This document shows, piece by piece, positions 1-11,234 of a stretch of DNA of 64,000 nt. A model generated the notes under the pieces. The model worked only from the letters and a program-made list of their open reading frames with translations, had not been told where the DNA came from and searched no databases. The stretch comes from Cladophialophora immunda (taxonomy: Eukaryota > Ascomycota > Eurotiomycetes > Chaetothyriales > Herpotrichiellaceae). The stretch lies in contig NW_015622543.1 of the NCBI RefSeq assembly GCF_000835495.1, positions 868,001 through 932,000 of the forward strand, written 5' to 3'. Within the stretch, counting starts at the first letter, position 1. The number at the start of each line of letters is the position of its first letter. Position numbers and translations under genes: made by a program.

Positions 1-528
1 TCCTCCTCCCTCTATACTCTCTACGTAATGTTAAACGACTACAAGCCGACCCACGATCCGAATCTCGACACATTCCGCGTTTCCTATCTGACCGGAGGCT
101 CTGCGGTCCTGGCCTTGCTTTTCCCTTACCGCTATACTCTCCCCGAAGTGTTGTGGGCGTTCTCCATCTGGCTTGAGAGTGTCGCGATTCTGCCACAATT
201 GTTCATGCTCCAAAGGACGGGCGAGGCCGAGACAATCACCACGCACTATCTGTTTGCATTGGGGATATACCGTGCCCTATACATTCCGAATTGGATCTAT
301 CGGTGGTTTGCAGAGGGACATTTTGATCCAATTGCCGTGGTCGCCGGTGTGATACAGACTGTCCTGTATTCCGACTTCTTCTGGGTTTATTATACCAAGT
401 GAGTTTCGACATTTCTTGCGCTGACAACCTTGGAAGTGGAAGGCGACTCAAGATTTTATGAGAGCTGAAGCTGACTTGTTTGTGATTCTAGGGTTCTCAA
501 AGGGAAGAGCTTCAAGTTGCCCGTTTAA
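1..528 (+). CDS. erd2: ER lumen protein-retaining receptor ERD2 (3' part)
   Basis: C-terminal part of the seven-helix HDEL/KDEL receptor, which retrieves escaped ER lumen proteins from the Golgi to the ER. The reading frame is open from base 1 (SSLYTLYVMLNDYK...), so the gene starts left of the window; the ATG at 28 is internal. The motif DPNLDTFRVSYL and the aromatic helices (YRALYIPNWIYRWF, YSDFFWVYYTK) are characteristic of the family. Exon 1 ends at 398, a 93-bp intron spans 399-491 (GTGAGT...TAG), and the last exon 492-528 adds VLKGKSFKLPV and a TAA stop, the usual end of fungal ERD2. Only the N-terminal part is missing. Identity is secure; left-hand exon structure cannot be seen. Confidence 0.95.
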
Positions 529-1631
529 AGGCCGTGCTCGTATGAGTAATTTGGGCGTACCCGATCCGCCCCGGGACGAAACATGCTCCTTTTCCCCTGG
601 CGCACCGAGTGGACGTGCATTCGAGAGCAAGACCAGGCGTTTGGAGGCGCCCGGGATAGAAAAAGAAGGGCAGCTTTGACAATGAAAACCTTGTATACTT
701 TGAATCTGCCTTGCGGAAGGACATTTTATCACCTCAGCCAGAGGGCCCTTTTCATCTTGAAGCTGGTGCCTGGGCCCAAAAAGCCATGAACCGCAATGTC
801 GACCATTTGCTGAGCCCTCGATGAATTTCACGTGGTTGCCAACGCAAAAAAACCATGGGACTGAGATTCGAAACTGGGTCGCGACCGTGGGGTTCTAGAG
901 AGAAGCAGGCTGGACAAAGGGCTTGGTGGGGGGGGGGGAGCCCTTGAATCGCATCAAAGCATGAGGCACAAAGCACACTGGGGAAGTGGGAGTTAAATGT
1001 GCACTGTGTGCCAGGACGGCGAAGATGCGTCGAGATGATAGGTACCTACATAGGTAGCTCCAGCTGTGTAGAGCAATGCTCGTGGTCGCGGCTCGCCGGT
1101 CCCGTACAGGCGACAGTTACGTATGCATACTCTCTAGGTAGAGTGTGTATGTACCTCATACGGATATTATTTACTCCGTACAAGTCTTCGGATCCCTCAG
1201 GGGCTGATGCTCCGCTTGTTTCTTGCCTGGGTTGAGAACACTCCCGACTGCTGACTGGTCCAAGAAATCCTTGAGCGGGACGAATAAGCGTGCTCTACGC
1301 GATGTCATCTAACCTGGACGGACGGATGTACAATAGGTATATACTTGGTATTCGGCGCTGACTGGTAGGGATAACCAACCGATTACATGGAATAGAATAG
1401 ATGTATTGATCGACTGCAAGAAAATCTATCCCGTCGAGGGCGTCCGAATGCTGGTGGTTCGCTCGATGTGAGTAAATAAAAAAAAAAGATCTGTATGTAG
1501 ATGTGTGGAGAGGAGCAAACAAATATGCTGGTCGATATCAAAAGATTTCGCCTTCTTTGGATTCGTTTCCCTGTCCAATACATGCGCAGGTGTATTTTGA
1601 TCCTTACGCACGTTGTCGGCCTCCAGCCAAA
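529..1631. other. Intergenic, convergent, no gene seen
   Basis: 3' flanks of ERD2 and of the Ser-rich gene on the opposite strand. Only short, low-quality ORFs. Contains an 11-base G run at 928-938. No RNA gene recognised. Confidence 0.7.
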
Positions 1632-4600
1632 TCAACTCTCTCCCCAGTTGTGTTTGGTTCCCAACACCGCCAATAGCACCACCAGTGCGCATACCACAAC
1701 ACCAACGGCGCTCATCCATCGATTCAGATTCCTCCACCACCGTGCGTTTTGGAATTTGAGCTCCGCCACACCCGCGGCGTGCCGTTCATAGCGAAGTCTG
1801 GCCAAGATGTCCATGGATTCCCACTCCTGCTCTGCTTGCGAACACTCGGAACTAAACCGTTGGGATAGTGAATAACGCAACGATTGCGCTCGGGGCTGCG
1901 ACTGCTGTTGAGGGTGTGATTGACGTTGTCTTTGACGCTGCTCTTGGACGACTTGCTTCTCAATGTCCCCAAAGCTCGCAGGCCTAGTGGGAAGGGGCAG
2001 AAAGGCACCCACGAACCATGCCGCAGGCATGAGGAAGCCCGCGGTGAAGCAAATTACCTGGACAGAGCGGAGGTCAATGTGCAGCGGGGACTGAGTCTGC
2101 CCACCCGTGACGAGGTCAGGCACGCCCGTCATCCAGCGGGACTTCGCGTTGAATGGAAACCCAAAGCCGCGAGAGACGGACGAGCCCGTACCCAAGCGGG
2201 CGTCGTGATGAAGGTGTGGAGATGACGACCAACGATGCCAGGAGCGACGAAATATGTTTCCACTGCCGCCGCTTGCTCGAGGGTGGTGTATCACAGACTG
2301 GTTATTTTGCGAGTCGGATTGGGAGCCGCTGACACTATAGGTATAGCTGTGATGACGGATCATGTAGCTTGATCCTGGCCCATCTCCAAGTGGCTGTTCA
2401 TGGATTTCGACGACCCCGGCCCAATGAGACCGAGGGTCTGCAGGGTGCAACGGCAAGGAAACTGAGCGAGAGTGAGTATTTGGATAGGACTGTGTTTGGG
2501 GATAAGATTGTCGTCGGACAGTTGAGGCTCGAGCTGCTGGTGGAGCGCGCACCGGGTTTGAGACCAGCGGTCCAACACCAGGTAGAAGATGGGATTTCCG
2601 GGCTTCGAGCTTTGGTCGTTTCCTAGGTCGGAAAGGGCCGCCAACGCCATCCATCATTCCCTGGTGGATATTGCGCAAGCTGGTATTACTTGACTTGGAC
2701 GTCGCAGGCCGCGAGGGCGGCTCTAGATGTACCGGAATTGGTGCTTGGGCTGCCGCTCTCTCCCTCAAATTGACATATGAACCGCTGGAATAAAGATACT
2801 GAAAAGAGTCCCTGTAAAATCCCGAATAATACCTCCGGGCCCACGTTGGAACAGGGATTACGCTCGTAATGCTACCAGAAGAACCTGGTCGCAAGGAATT
2901 GGAAAAGGATTTGTTGTGTCGTGACTTCGTAAAAGAATTCATGGAATTAAGTCGCGCAATGGACTGTTGGGACGAGTTATTCGAAGAGGAGTGAATAAAG
3001 CCGCTGCTCCGGCTTGGGCGAAGAGGTGGTGATCTGTACGCATATTCTGTCGACGGCAGTGCCGAGACCTCGTCCGTGGCCTCGTTGTGGTGAGGGTCCA
3101 GTTCTTCATGGCTGTATTCGGTTTGCCAGTCAGAGTCGCACTGGGGCTCGGTTTGTGGTTCACTGTCCGGGATGAGTCGAATCTGCGTCAGATTTGCACC
3201 TTCGTTGATGATGTAGGTGGATGCCGGCGCCAATTCTTCAGATTTGAGATATTGGTCAAGATCATCGGGTATGGAAGACGCTTCACTGGCCGGCCTTGTT
3301 CGCATCCATGAGCCTTCAGAAGGGACCGCTGATAACCGTGGTGAGAATTTCGCCATGGATCCCTCCGTGGACATGGATCTGGAATTACGTTTGGGCACTG
3401 CGAGTCCGACATGTTGGCTTAAAGCAGGAGCTCGAACAATTGGGTATTGAATCCGTGGCGGACTGGAGCTCAGAGCGGCTTGAAGACTGGCATGGGTATC
3501 GGAGACAGAACCGCTATCGGACATCGGGTCGTCTCTCGCCAAAACGCGAACCACTGGGCTAGACTCGTCGATAGATTCGTTCGTCTGTTGGATGCTCTGT
3601 GGCGCGGAAGAGGGTAGTCCAGGGTCCACAAGAGAACTCGCACTTGCAGCAGCAGACGATGGGATGTACCGATGAACGGGAGGGCTAGAGGCCAGGGGGT
3701 TCCTTGCTCCAGCTCGTTCGGCGAATGACTTCCCTCCCCCAGACTCAGACCTTTTCCTTTTCCTCGAAGAGCTTGACGACGATCGGGAAAGTGTAGAAGA
3801 CTTGGAAAAATCAGGTCGAGCGGTGGACGGCGATGACAGCCCGAATTTAACCACATTTGGACTTGACGACTGGTCGCTGCTTTGGAATTGTTCGGTACTA
3901 GAGGTGTGCACAAGGCGGACAACATTGGGACTGGAGGATTGGTCGCTGCTTTGAAACTGCTCCGTACTGGAGGAGTGGGCAAGACGCACCACGTTGGGGC
4001 TGGACGACTGGTCGGTGCTTCGATATTGTCTGGGGCTTGATGTGGGCGCAAGCCGAACAACATTGGGGCTCGATGAACCATCCTTGTCAGACTCCGTGCT
4101 TGATGCCTCTTCGAACGCCTCAAGCAGTGGACTCTTCGATTCTCGGAACGATGGCAGTCTCGGACTTGAGGTTACCGCGAGTACTTTGTAGTTTGGGGTT
4201 GAAGTTGCAGCTGCAGTAACCTTCTCTGGGATCGACGTGAAGGAGGAACGCGACGAAATCCGTTTAAGAGTGTGAGATCCAGAGGGCAAAGAGGGTAGCA
4301 GTGCCAAATCATCGGCGGTGATCTTTTGCAGAGACTCCCAAGCGTATGCGCCCGATAAGCTTTCACTAGAGCTGATACTTCTTAATCGTGACGAACTGGC
4401 CGTGCTCGGGCGGAGCGCTGGTGAAGTAGCGGTAGAAGGGCGGGACGCTTCTTCGGCTTGAGATTCATACAGGTCTCTTAAAGCTTTGACCGACCGCTTG
4501 AGCCTGACGGTAGGCTTCGACCCTCCGCCTCGCAAGCTCCGGGAAGCATCGCTGCTTCTACCTGATTCACTCTCATAGAGCAACCCAGAAGTATCGGCGA

Positions 4601-4841
4601 GTTGGCTTGGACCGAAGCTCTTCTTCTTGCGGATCGTGCTAGGGAGGAGGACATGGGCGGGTTTCGTGGGAAACGGAGTGGTATTGTATATGTTCAAAGT
4701 CCCTTGGTCTGAACTTGGCTCTTGACCCAGACGAGGTGAAAGCTCATTTGTCTCCGAAGATGTTCGTTCTTGTAGCGGTGTGCGTTTGGGAGCAGTCCGC
4801 TTCGGCGATCTCAGCTTAACCGACGAAGGGGACGAGGACAT
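1632..4841 (-). CDS. Large Ser-rich protein with C-terminal membrane segments, unknown function
   Basis: Single uninterrupted 1069-residue ORF beginning with ATG at 4841. The first ~900 residues are Ser/Pro/Arg rich and probably disordered, with many short S-P and basic patches (e.g. KSPKRTAPKRTP-like stretches near the N terminus), suggesting a phosphorylated cytoplasmic region. Residues around 255-345 hold four copies of a 23-residue repeat with core SSPNVVRL. A hydrophobic stretch at about 928-948 (VICFTAGFLMPAAWFVGAF) and a second at about 1043-1062 (MSAVGVVVCALVVLLAVLG) look like membrane segments separated by a Gln-rich, charged loop. I do not recognise a named family. It shares a 1.2-kb divergent promoter region with RCE1. 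Membrane anchoring is an inference from hydrophobicity only. Confidence 0.75.
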   Translation of the reverse strand: MSSSPSSVKLRSPKRTAPKRTPLQERTSSETNELSPRLGQEPSSDQGTLNIYNTTPFPTKPAHVLLPSTIRKKKSFGPSQLADTSGLLYESESGRSSDASRSLRGGGSKPTVRLKRSVKALRDLYESQAEEASRPSTATSPALRPSTASSSRLRSISSSESLSGAYAWESLQKITADDLALLPSLPSGSHTLKRISSRSSFTSIPEKVTAAATSTPNYKVLAVTSSPRLPSFRESKSPLLEAFEEASSTESDKDGSSSPNVVRLAPTSSPRQYRSTDQSSSPNVVRLAHSSSTEQFQSSDQSSSPNVVRLVHTSSTEQFQSSDQSSSPNVVKFGLSSPSTARPDFSKSSTLSRSSSSSSRKRKRSESGGGKSFAERAGARNPLASSPPVHRYIPSSAAASASSLVDPGLPSSAPQSIQQTNESIDESSPVVRVLARDDPMSDSGSVSDTHASLQAALSSSPPRIQYPIVRAPALSQHVGLAVPKRNSRSMSTEGSMAKFSPRLSAVPSEGSWMRTRPASEASSIPDDLDQYLKSEELAPASTYIINEGANLTQIRLIPDSEPQTEPQCDSDWQTEYSHEELDPHHNEATDEVSALPSTEYAYRSPPLRPSRSSGFIHSSSNNSSQQSIARLNSMNSFTKSRHNKSFSNSLRPGSSGSITSVIPVPTWARRYYSGFYRDSFQYLYSSGSYVNLRERAAAQAPIPVHLEPPSRPATSKSSNTSLRNIHQGMMDGVGGPFRPRKRPKLEARKSHLLPGVGPLVSNPVRAPPAARASTVRRQSYPQTQSYPNTHSRSVSLPLHPADPRSHWAGVVEIHEQPLGDGPGSSYMIRHHSYTYSVSGSQSDSQNNQSVIHHPRASGGSGNIFRRSWHRWSSSPHLHHDARLGTGSSVSRGFGFPFNAKSRWMTGVPDLVTGGQTQSPLHIDLRSVQVICFTAGFLMPAAWFVGAFLPLPTRPASFGDIEKQVVQEQRQRQRQSHPQQQSQPRAQSLRYSLSQRFSSECSQAEQEWESMDILARLRYERHAAGVAELKFQNARWWRNLNRWMSAVGVVVCALVVLLAVLGTKHNWGES
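3842..4078 (-). repeat. In-gene tandem repeat, 69-bp unit, about 4 copies
   Basis: Within the Ser-rich gene. Each unit encodes SSSPNVVRL followed by a Ser/Thr/Gln-rich spacer (units of 23 codons); the last copy is cut to SSSPNVVKFG. The two middle copies are nearly identical in protein sequence while the outer ones have diverged, consistent with slippage or unequal crossing-over. Confidence 0.85.
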
Positions 4842-6067
4842 AATTATCTCATCGTCGCAACCGTCAGCCGGTGATGCATTCGGTGACTCTCGACTTCGAT
4901 AGAGATTCCCGAGGGTGCTTGGTCAGAGGATTTGGCAAGGTAACGAACGACTAGAGGTGAGGTGTGCGAAGACGAAAGGAACGTCGAGTGGGCGCTCAAT
5001 GTGCAGGGCAGAGTATTATTGAAGTCTCAATGCCAGCGTCATGGCAGTACTGTCGGAGATATTCTGCACTCAAAGTACTGGTAGCTCGGGTTAGGTTGAC
5101 GATCAAGCGGAGCTGCATATGCATGCTTCAGGGCGAGTTAAATTGAGATCTGATCGGCCGCGGGCGTGGCGTAGTGTAATCGAGCGTCTGATGTCTGAGA
5201 GGTCGTCTGGTATGTGCAGAGCGGTGTGTGTATGTACATAGGAAAAGAATGTTGGATGTTTGTGCTGTCTCCGGTTCAGCTTGGTGCAGTTGGAGAGTCG
5301 CAGTGTGGTTTTGGATGACTGTTGGCCAACACCCCAACGCAGCTGGGACTCGAGCCACCCGCCTTGCGATTATTCGGGATCAGGGGAGGAAGCGACCTTG
5401 AGATCCCTGTTTCCTTCTCTTTTGGAGGCTTGAGCCCATGTAAAATTGGAGTGGCTGCTAGGCGTATGCCAGGACGGAGGAATATTGCGCAAGGACCACG
5501 CTCACAGGACTCGCCCATCGATTGCTTCTGTGTCAAGGAGCGCCTCGGGTAATGGTGAGAAGGTCGCGTCTCACGCTTTCTCCATCTTGGTCGCGTGGCA
5601 GACTGCCACTATCGAAAATCCCCGATTGGATCAGAGGGTGTCGCGAAATTAACGCGACAATCTGGCTGCGACAGGGGGAGGGAAGAAGCGTTGTGGCGCT
5701 GCCTGCAGGACGCATACTGCGCAATTCCAATTTTCGGGTTGGAATTCTGGGGGACCTGAAGTCAATAGTGCTGTCGCTCAGTCCACAAGGAGGATTTTGG
5801 CTTCTGGAACAGCGGAAAAAGATTGCTGGCGGTGGCAGCAACAGTGGCATTGGTGGCATCGACTGCGAGGGCACTCACCGACTCTTGTGCGTCTGATCTC
5901 ATCGTCGCCCCTCGACAACGCCACCATTTCTGCTTTGGGGAAGTCGAACAGCCCCCCCTTTATCCCAAAGTCCACTTCAACCTCACCGCACCGTCTGCCA
6001 ACATCCTTTACCACCCATTATTGGAACTTAACCACTTGCCAGCTGGCAGCCCGCGCCCACCATCGCC
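4842..6067. other. Divergent intergenic region
   Basis: Promoter space between the Ser-rich gene (-) and RCE1 (+). Several short ORFs lie here but none has a recognisable domain. A T-arm-like string near 5335-5352 does not fold into a tRNA. Confidence 0.6.
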
Positions 6068-7432
6068 ATGGCTCCCGCCGACTTCTTCCTCAAACTGAGA
6101 AACACCTATTTTGGCCATGCAGGTGCGTTGGACGCTTCATTGGTTCGCAGCTGGCGACGAGTCGGCTCCCCTGAAACTAGTTCTCCCACAGACCTTCAGT
6201 GTCTCTGAATGAATGGGTTGTCAATCTAAAAAAATTCTCCTCCCGAATCCACCACTGATCAACCCATGATCCCAATCGTCGCGTTGTTCATGGATCTCTT
6301 GTCTTGACCCCGACTGATGCGGTTACATATCGATAATGTCGTGACCGACCCTGATGGCTGGTGCTGGTTGCTGATCCCAATGACGAAACAGACAAGGACA
6401 AGCCTGTCATCTCATCTACCACGGCGGCCATTCTATCGGTATGCCAAATGGTGGTCTGTACAATGGCGACGCTTGAATGGCTGATCAATCCCCCACCAGG
6501 TCGCTTGCACGCTTATCTACGTCGTCCCTTTCTACCTGTCATCGTCAACCCGACCATCGCCGACACTAAACCGCGATGCTCCGAGCGTTATTCGTGCACG
6601 CATTCGAACCGTCACGTTGGCCTGCGTCATTGGTAGCGCTGGCACTCTATATCTGCTCATCGCAACGGCGAAGCTCTCTCTAACCGATGCCTTGCATATG
6701 CTGGGTTGTTGGCCAGTTCGACCATGGGATCTGTTCAGATCCTTCACCCTGACATTCCTGTTGTACGTCGGGCCACTCTTTGAGAAGATATTTGTCGAAG
6801 GAGAGTTCGACGACTTGCGCCATCGTGGTGTTGCTGCGATTAGCGAAAGTCTCAGCAGTTGGCAAGGCTACAGGAACTACGTCGCGGGCCCAATCACCGA
6901 GGAAGTTGTTTTTCGCTCAGTTCTAATTCCAATCCACCTCCTCGCCAAAATCTCCCCGGGCAAGATCGTCTTCCTGACACCTCTCTATTTCGGCATCGCG
7001 CATATCCACCACTTCTATGAGTTTCACTTGACGCACCCTCACGTCTCACTCGTGCCGGTTTTCTTGAGGTCGCTACTCCAGTTCACCTACACTACGCTTT
7101 TTGGGTGGTTCGCGGCCTTTATCTACATACGCACGAGCTCGCTCTATGCCTGCATCATCATTCATTCATTCTGCAACTGGGTCGGTCTTCCCCGTTTTTG
7201 GGGCCGCGTGAGAAGACCGGAGTACTACCCTATTTCCCCTGTTGTCATCCGCGGCAAAGACGATACGGACCTCGTCCAGGCTTCGACAGAGGGCAAAACA
7301 CTGCGGTTACGGTGGACGGTGGCGTATTACCTGCTTCTAGCGGCGGGTGCATATGGCTTTTATCGAGGACTTTGGCCGTTGACGGCATCAGAGGCGGCTT
7401 TGGCCGAGTTTGCGCGCGATAAACGTAGATAG
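6068..7432 (+). CDS. rce1: CAAX prenyl protease 2 (Rce1)
   Basis: ER membrane endopeptidase that removes the -aaX tripeptide from prenylated CaaX proteins such as Ras and a-factor. Model of three exons: 6068-6122, 6392-6438, 6500-7432, giving 344 residues. The start ATG sits in a strong CGCCATGG context and reads MAPADFFLKLRNTYFGHA, then DKDKPVISSTTAAILS, then VACTLIYVVPFYLSSS; the joins keep frame and match how fungal Rce1 begins. Catalytic features of the ABI/CPBP family are present: EExxxR at residues 168-173 (ITEEVVFR), FxxxH at 198-202 (FGIAHIHH) and a later H...N segment (HSFCNWVG). Multiple hydrophobic helices. The first intron (269 bp) is the least certain part. Converges with CAX4. 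Confidence 0.9.
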
Positions 7433-7595
7433 ACAAGTTTTTCTAGACGCGTTCATGTGGAATTCTGCAGGGCAATGAGCCAAGCCCATGACTTTCCGAG
7501 TTGCAATCACAGAAAGAGGCGTTCTCTTAACATTGATGGACCTGAATTTCACAAATCAACTAATGTTGAACGAATCAACCTTCGTTGAGTACTAC

Positions 7596-8455
7596 TTATC
7601 TAGTCTTCAGGCGCGAGGCAGATGCCTTTCTGTCCTTCCTCTCTTTCCTCCTTTGTTCCCATCTCCCCCAGCCAGCGTCCTGGATATCTTCTGTGACGAT
7701 CAAATCTCTCACCCTCAACCTTCTGCAGATCCAACTCTCCAAAGCCCAATCCAGCCACCCAAAATGCCGCAAATAGGAGGTGAATAGAAACCAGATGATC
7801 GCAAAGACTGCACCAGCCGCAACCCCGACCCAAACTTGCTTTGGCGTGTGGTAGTTTAGATAAACGCGGCTGGCAGCAACAGCTCCAGCCCCCATGCATG
7901 CGACGAAAGACAAAAAGAGTCGCTCGGTAAAGGTGGTAGGTGAATAGCTTGCTGAAGGATCGGGGACGTGGCGGAAGATTAAGAATAGGCTAAATGAGAT
8001 GGCGAAAAAGGCCACAAATTGAGAGTGCGACGAGGGCATGCCATAGCCTTTGCCCGTCATTTCTGTCCATCCCACAAAGATCAATCACACACGAACCCTG
8101 AGAGCCTGCAACAACAATGGAGTCCGTAGTAGAGAGAAAGGAACGACGTACGTTTGGGGCGTTCTTCCCGGATCAACCGTTTCAATCCAAAATTCACCAC
8201 TTCACACGCCATTTGGCCGGCGAACATGAGGAATATCTCAGCTTCGCGCGATGCCCATATTAGAGTCACGTAGACCACGCACAGCCCTTGTGGCACCAGA
8301 GCTAGCCACGCTGACGCATAGGATATGGGGTCACCGGGAGTCTGGGGCTTGTTAGCTGTGCCACAGTACCAGTCACCTTTTCGTGCGGACAAAAAGAATT
8401 GACCTACATAGCGGACGTGGGTGAGCGATAAAGAAGCGAGGGGCCGGTCGTCCAT
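7596..8455 (-). CDS. cax4: Dolichyl-diphosphatase (PAP2 family)
   Basis: Hydrolyses dolichyl diphosphate at the ER lumenal face, recycling the carrier used for protein N-glycosylation. Exons (minus strand): 8455-8408, 8341-8152, 8062-7596, giving 234 residues; introns are 66 and 89 bp, GT-AG. PAP2 motifs are all visible: K-x6-RP (KRLIREERP), PSSH (GYGMPSSHSQF) and SR-x5-H (SRVYLNYHTPKQV), the last with Gln where other phosphatases have Asp, as is usual in this subfamily. The join after RPK restores the expected QMTGKGYGMPSSH. Several membrane helices and a basic C-terminal tail. Starts MDDRPLASLSLTHVRY, the family's typical N terminus. Divergent from the RBR ligase gene. Confidence 0.93.
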
Positions 8456-8963
8456 CCTTGATTGACAGCTAGGTATCTATCAAAGGTGGAGAATAGATGA
8501 CTCCAAACAGCTTGAATGATGAAAAGGGCATCAGAGAAGTCAACAAGGAGATGAGAGACACGAGAAACGAGGCTGAACGAAGTGTGGCGAGGCAGAAGCC
8601 ACCACGCCACCAAAAAACCGCCCCTGTTGAGTGCCTGCACGCCTGGGGCCTCGACGATGCCTCTCCTTCAATCAGAATCCGCCTTATCTTTTTTTCTCTG
8701 CGCCTGGTGCGTCATTGTTTGGTTGTTTGTATGCATGAATGAGTCGAGACCCTTTGCCGAGGACCAGAATTCATAATGCGTCCTTTGTAACTCGCTGCTC
8801 TCCTTCTCTTCTACAAAGACCTTTCAAAAGGCCTTGTGTCTAAATTGGCCTTTTGGGGCGTATCTCATGGCTCTCTGATAAATAGCCCATCTTTTCTCTC
8901 GGTTCCCTCCACCGACCCTCGTTCCCCGCATTCTCACCATCCTCGCACTCTACATGTAAAAAG
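8456..8963. other. Divergent promoter region CAX4 / RBR ligase
   Basis: 508 bp between two divergent start codons. CT-rich tracts near 8800-8960 precede the RBR ligase start. No ORF of merit. Confidence 0.6.
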
Positions 8964-11234
8964 ATGGAAGATAACGAATATGCTCCAGAAGATGAAAGAA
9001 CTAGTGAACTCTCGACCATCGCCGCCATTTACCCTGAACTCGTGGTTGACGATCAAGACCCGTATACTGCCACCCTCGATCTCGCCGTGACGCCCGTGCA
9101 ACCTCTGCGGATTCTCTTCAAAGCCTCGGCGGACAGTGCGCCACCCATTCTCCCCACGCCACCTACCTCTCCTGAACAAAGTCAGAATGACAGCGATGCG
9201 AAGCCTGAGTTGCAACATCCTGTCCTCCCCCTCGATGCCCACGACCTGTCTCATTTGCCCTCGCTGTCGCTCCGAATCTCGTTACCGGCGGGCTATCCAG
9301 CTACCAAACCCCCAGTGATCTCGGTGTCTGTCACACCTCAATGGCTGCCCCGAACCGTCCTGAGGCGGCTCAGGGATGACTGTGCTAGACTGTGGGAAGA
9401 GCTGGGAAAAGACCAGGTTGTCTATGCATATATAGATCATGTCCAGCAAGAGGCGGAACAAGCGTTCGGCCTCGCGGGCGAACCAGACGTTCAATTGTCT
9501 AGCGATCTCAAATTGGCATTGCTCGATTTCGACCTCAAGACCAAGCGCGAACTCTTTGAGAGAGAGACATTCGATTGCGGTGTTTGTCTAGAGCCGAAAA
9601 AAGGGATACACTGCCACCGGCTCATGTTGTGTGGTCACGTCTTTTGCATCGCATGCTTGCAGGAATTCTACAAAAGTTGCATAACAGAGGGAGACGTTGA
9701 TAATGTCAGATGTCTGGAATCGAGTTGCGGCAAAGATGAGCCTGTACAGGTGGGCGCGAATGGCAGACCTCTGAAGAGGCGGAAACAAGATCGGACACTC
9801 AACCCTAGCGAACTGTTGCAAATCCCGATTGAGCAAGAACTCGTCCAGCGGTACGTGCGGCTCAAGCGAAAGAAGCGACTCGAATCAGACAAGAACACTA
9901 TCTATTGTCCCCGACAATGGTGTCAGGGAGCCGCCAAGTCCAAAAAGCATCCCAAACCCCTTGATCCAATGAACGACATCGAGGAAACCTCCGACTCAGA
10001 GGAAGAAGAACAGCCAGAGTCGGGATCTGGGAAGAAGAATAAGAAAGAACTCGACCCAGAAGATCTCCCCATGGCCGAGCGCCTAGCTGTGTGCGAAGAC
10101 TGTGATTTTGCATTCTGCAGCGTCTGCCAGAAAGGATGGCACGGTGAACTTGTGAGATGCAGTCCTCGACGACAAAAGGAGCTAAACGAGGAGGAAGCAG
10201 CATCTGAGGCGTATTTGAAGAAGTACTCCACACCTTGTCCAACGTGCAACGCACCCGCACAGAAGACTATGGGATGTAACCACATGATCTGCTTCAAGTG
10301 CAGAAGCCACTTCTGTTACCTGTGTTCGGCGTACCTTATGCCCGACAATCCTTACAGGCATTTCAACGATCTCAAGAGCAAATGCTATATGCGTCTGTGG
10401 GTGATGGAAGAAGGAGACGGTGAAGGCGTTGATGTGGACCGGTTGCACAATCCTGATCTTGCGGAATGGGACGAGATTGATGATGCAGACGAGGACTCTG
10501 ACGACGAGGAGCTACCGCCTGAGAACTTTGCCGCCTTTCGAGGAGATCATGGACGGCCCTTTGCGGACGAAGAGGATACCGATGACGAGGAGCCGGCACC
10601 TGACCAACGACGCAACCGGCAGATGCACATCGAGATCGTAAATTTTGCGCGACCTGGAGCACAAAATCCTCAACGGATAGAGCTCCCCGAACGACCTCGA
10701 GCTCAAGCTCCTGCTGAACCACGTGTACCACCCCAACCACCGAACCCGCCTAGAGCCAGACCTCGGCGAAGAGGTGGTGGTCAGCAAGCCAACCGCCAAC
10801 GTGCTATGGCGAACGAACCTGCGCGCGCAGGCCCGGATCGAGGGCAAGCTCGGGGTCGGGTTCGTCTTCCCGTCGCAATGCCAATTCAAGATGCACGGGT
10901 AGCTGAAGAGCGCCAGAATGGGCTCAACCGACAAAATGGGGGTATTGTACATGCTCTGCCGGACCGCGACGGCAATGAAAACGGTGATGCTGCGCCACCT
11001 CCAGCACAGTTTCCGCTTGCTGCTCCTGGTCAAGGAAACCATCCCGGCGCTGTGCTCGGCGCGCAAGCAGGCCCTATCCGTGCGATGGGTCTAGAAAGAT
11101 TTTTACAGCTCGCACAGCAAGACCAGGAGGATGAGTGGGATTCGGACGAGTTGGACGAAGATGATTTTCAAGCCATGGAGCATGAGCATGAACCAAGGCG
11201 TAGAAGACAGGAGAGAGCCATGGGCTGGCGGTGA
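8964..11234 (+). CDS. itt1: RWD-RING-IBR-RING (RBR) E3 ubiquitin ligase, RNF14/Itt1-like
   Basis: Intronless 756-residue ORF. Residues about 1-172 form an RWD domain (ELSTIAAIYPELV..., YPATKPP). RING1 begins at C205 (FDCGVCLEPKKGIHC, then MLCGHVFCIACLQEFY). The IBR holds C315, C377 and further Cys (CEDCDFAFCSVCQKGWH). RING2 begins at C425 (CPTCNAPAQKTMGCNHM); C438 in GCNHM is the expected catalytic Cys that carries ubiquitin as a thioester. An acidic, Pro/Arg-rich tail of about 280 residues follows. An acidic, Lys-rich insertion (about 323-365) interrupts the IBR. The RWD-RBR order is that of RNF14 and yeast Itt1, linked to translation termination and stalled-ribosome responses; the exact orthology is inferred. 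Confidence 0.9.
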   Translation: MEDNEYAPEDERTSELSTIAAIYPELVVDDQDPYTATLDLAVTPVQPLRILFKASADSAPPILPTPPTSPEQSQNDSDAKPELQHPVLPLDAHDLSHLPSLSLRISLPAGYPATKPPVISVSVTPQWLPRTVLRRLRDDCARLWEELGKDQVVYAYIDHVQQEAEQAFGLAGEPDVQLSSDLKLALLDFDLKTKRELFERETFDCGVCLEPKKGIHCHRLMLCGHVFCIACLQEFYKSCITEGDVDNVRCLESSCGKDEPVQVGANGRPLKRRKQDRTLNPSELLQIPIEQELVQRYVRLKRKKRLESDKNTIYCPRQWCQGAAKSKKHPKPLDPMNDIEETSDSEEEEQPESGSGKKNKKELDPEDLPMAERLAVCEDCDFAFCSVCQKGWHGELVRCSPRRQKELNEEEAASEAYLKKYSTPCPTCNAPAQKTMGCNHMICFKCRSHFCYLCSAYLMPDNPYRHFNDLKSKCYMRLWVMEEGDGEGVDVDRLHNPDLAEWDEIDDADEDSDDEELPPENFAAFRGDHGRPFADEEDTDDEEPAPDQRRNRQMHIEIVNFARPGAQNPQRIELPERPRAQAPAEPRVPPQPPNPPRARPRRRGGGQQANRQRAMANEPARAGPDRGQARGRVRLPVAMPIQDARVAEERQNGLNRQNGGIVHALPDRDGNENGDAAPPPAQFPLAAPGQGNHPGAVLGAQAGPIRAMGLERFLQLAQQDQEDEWDSDELDEDDFQAMEHEHEPRRRRQERAMGWR

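Noticed and set aside
5335..5352. tRNA T-arm-like string (CTCGAGTCC on the minus strand)
   Set aside because: The flanking bases do not form the 5-bp T stem, and no D arm or matching acceptor stem is found upstream.
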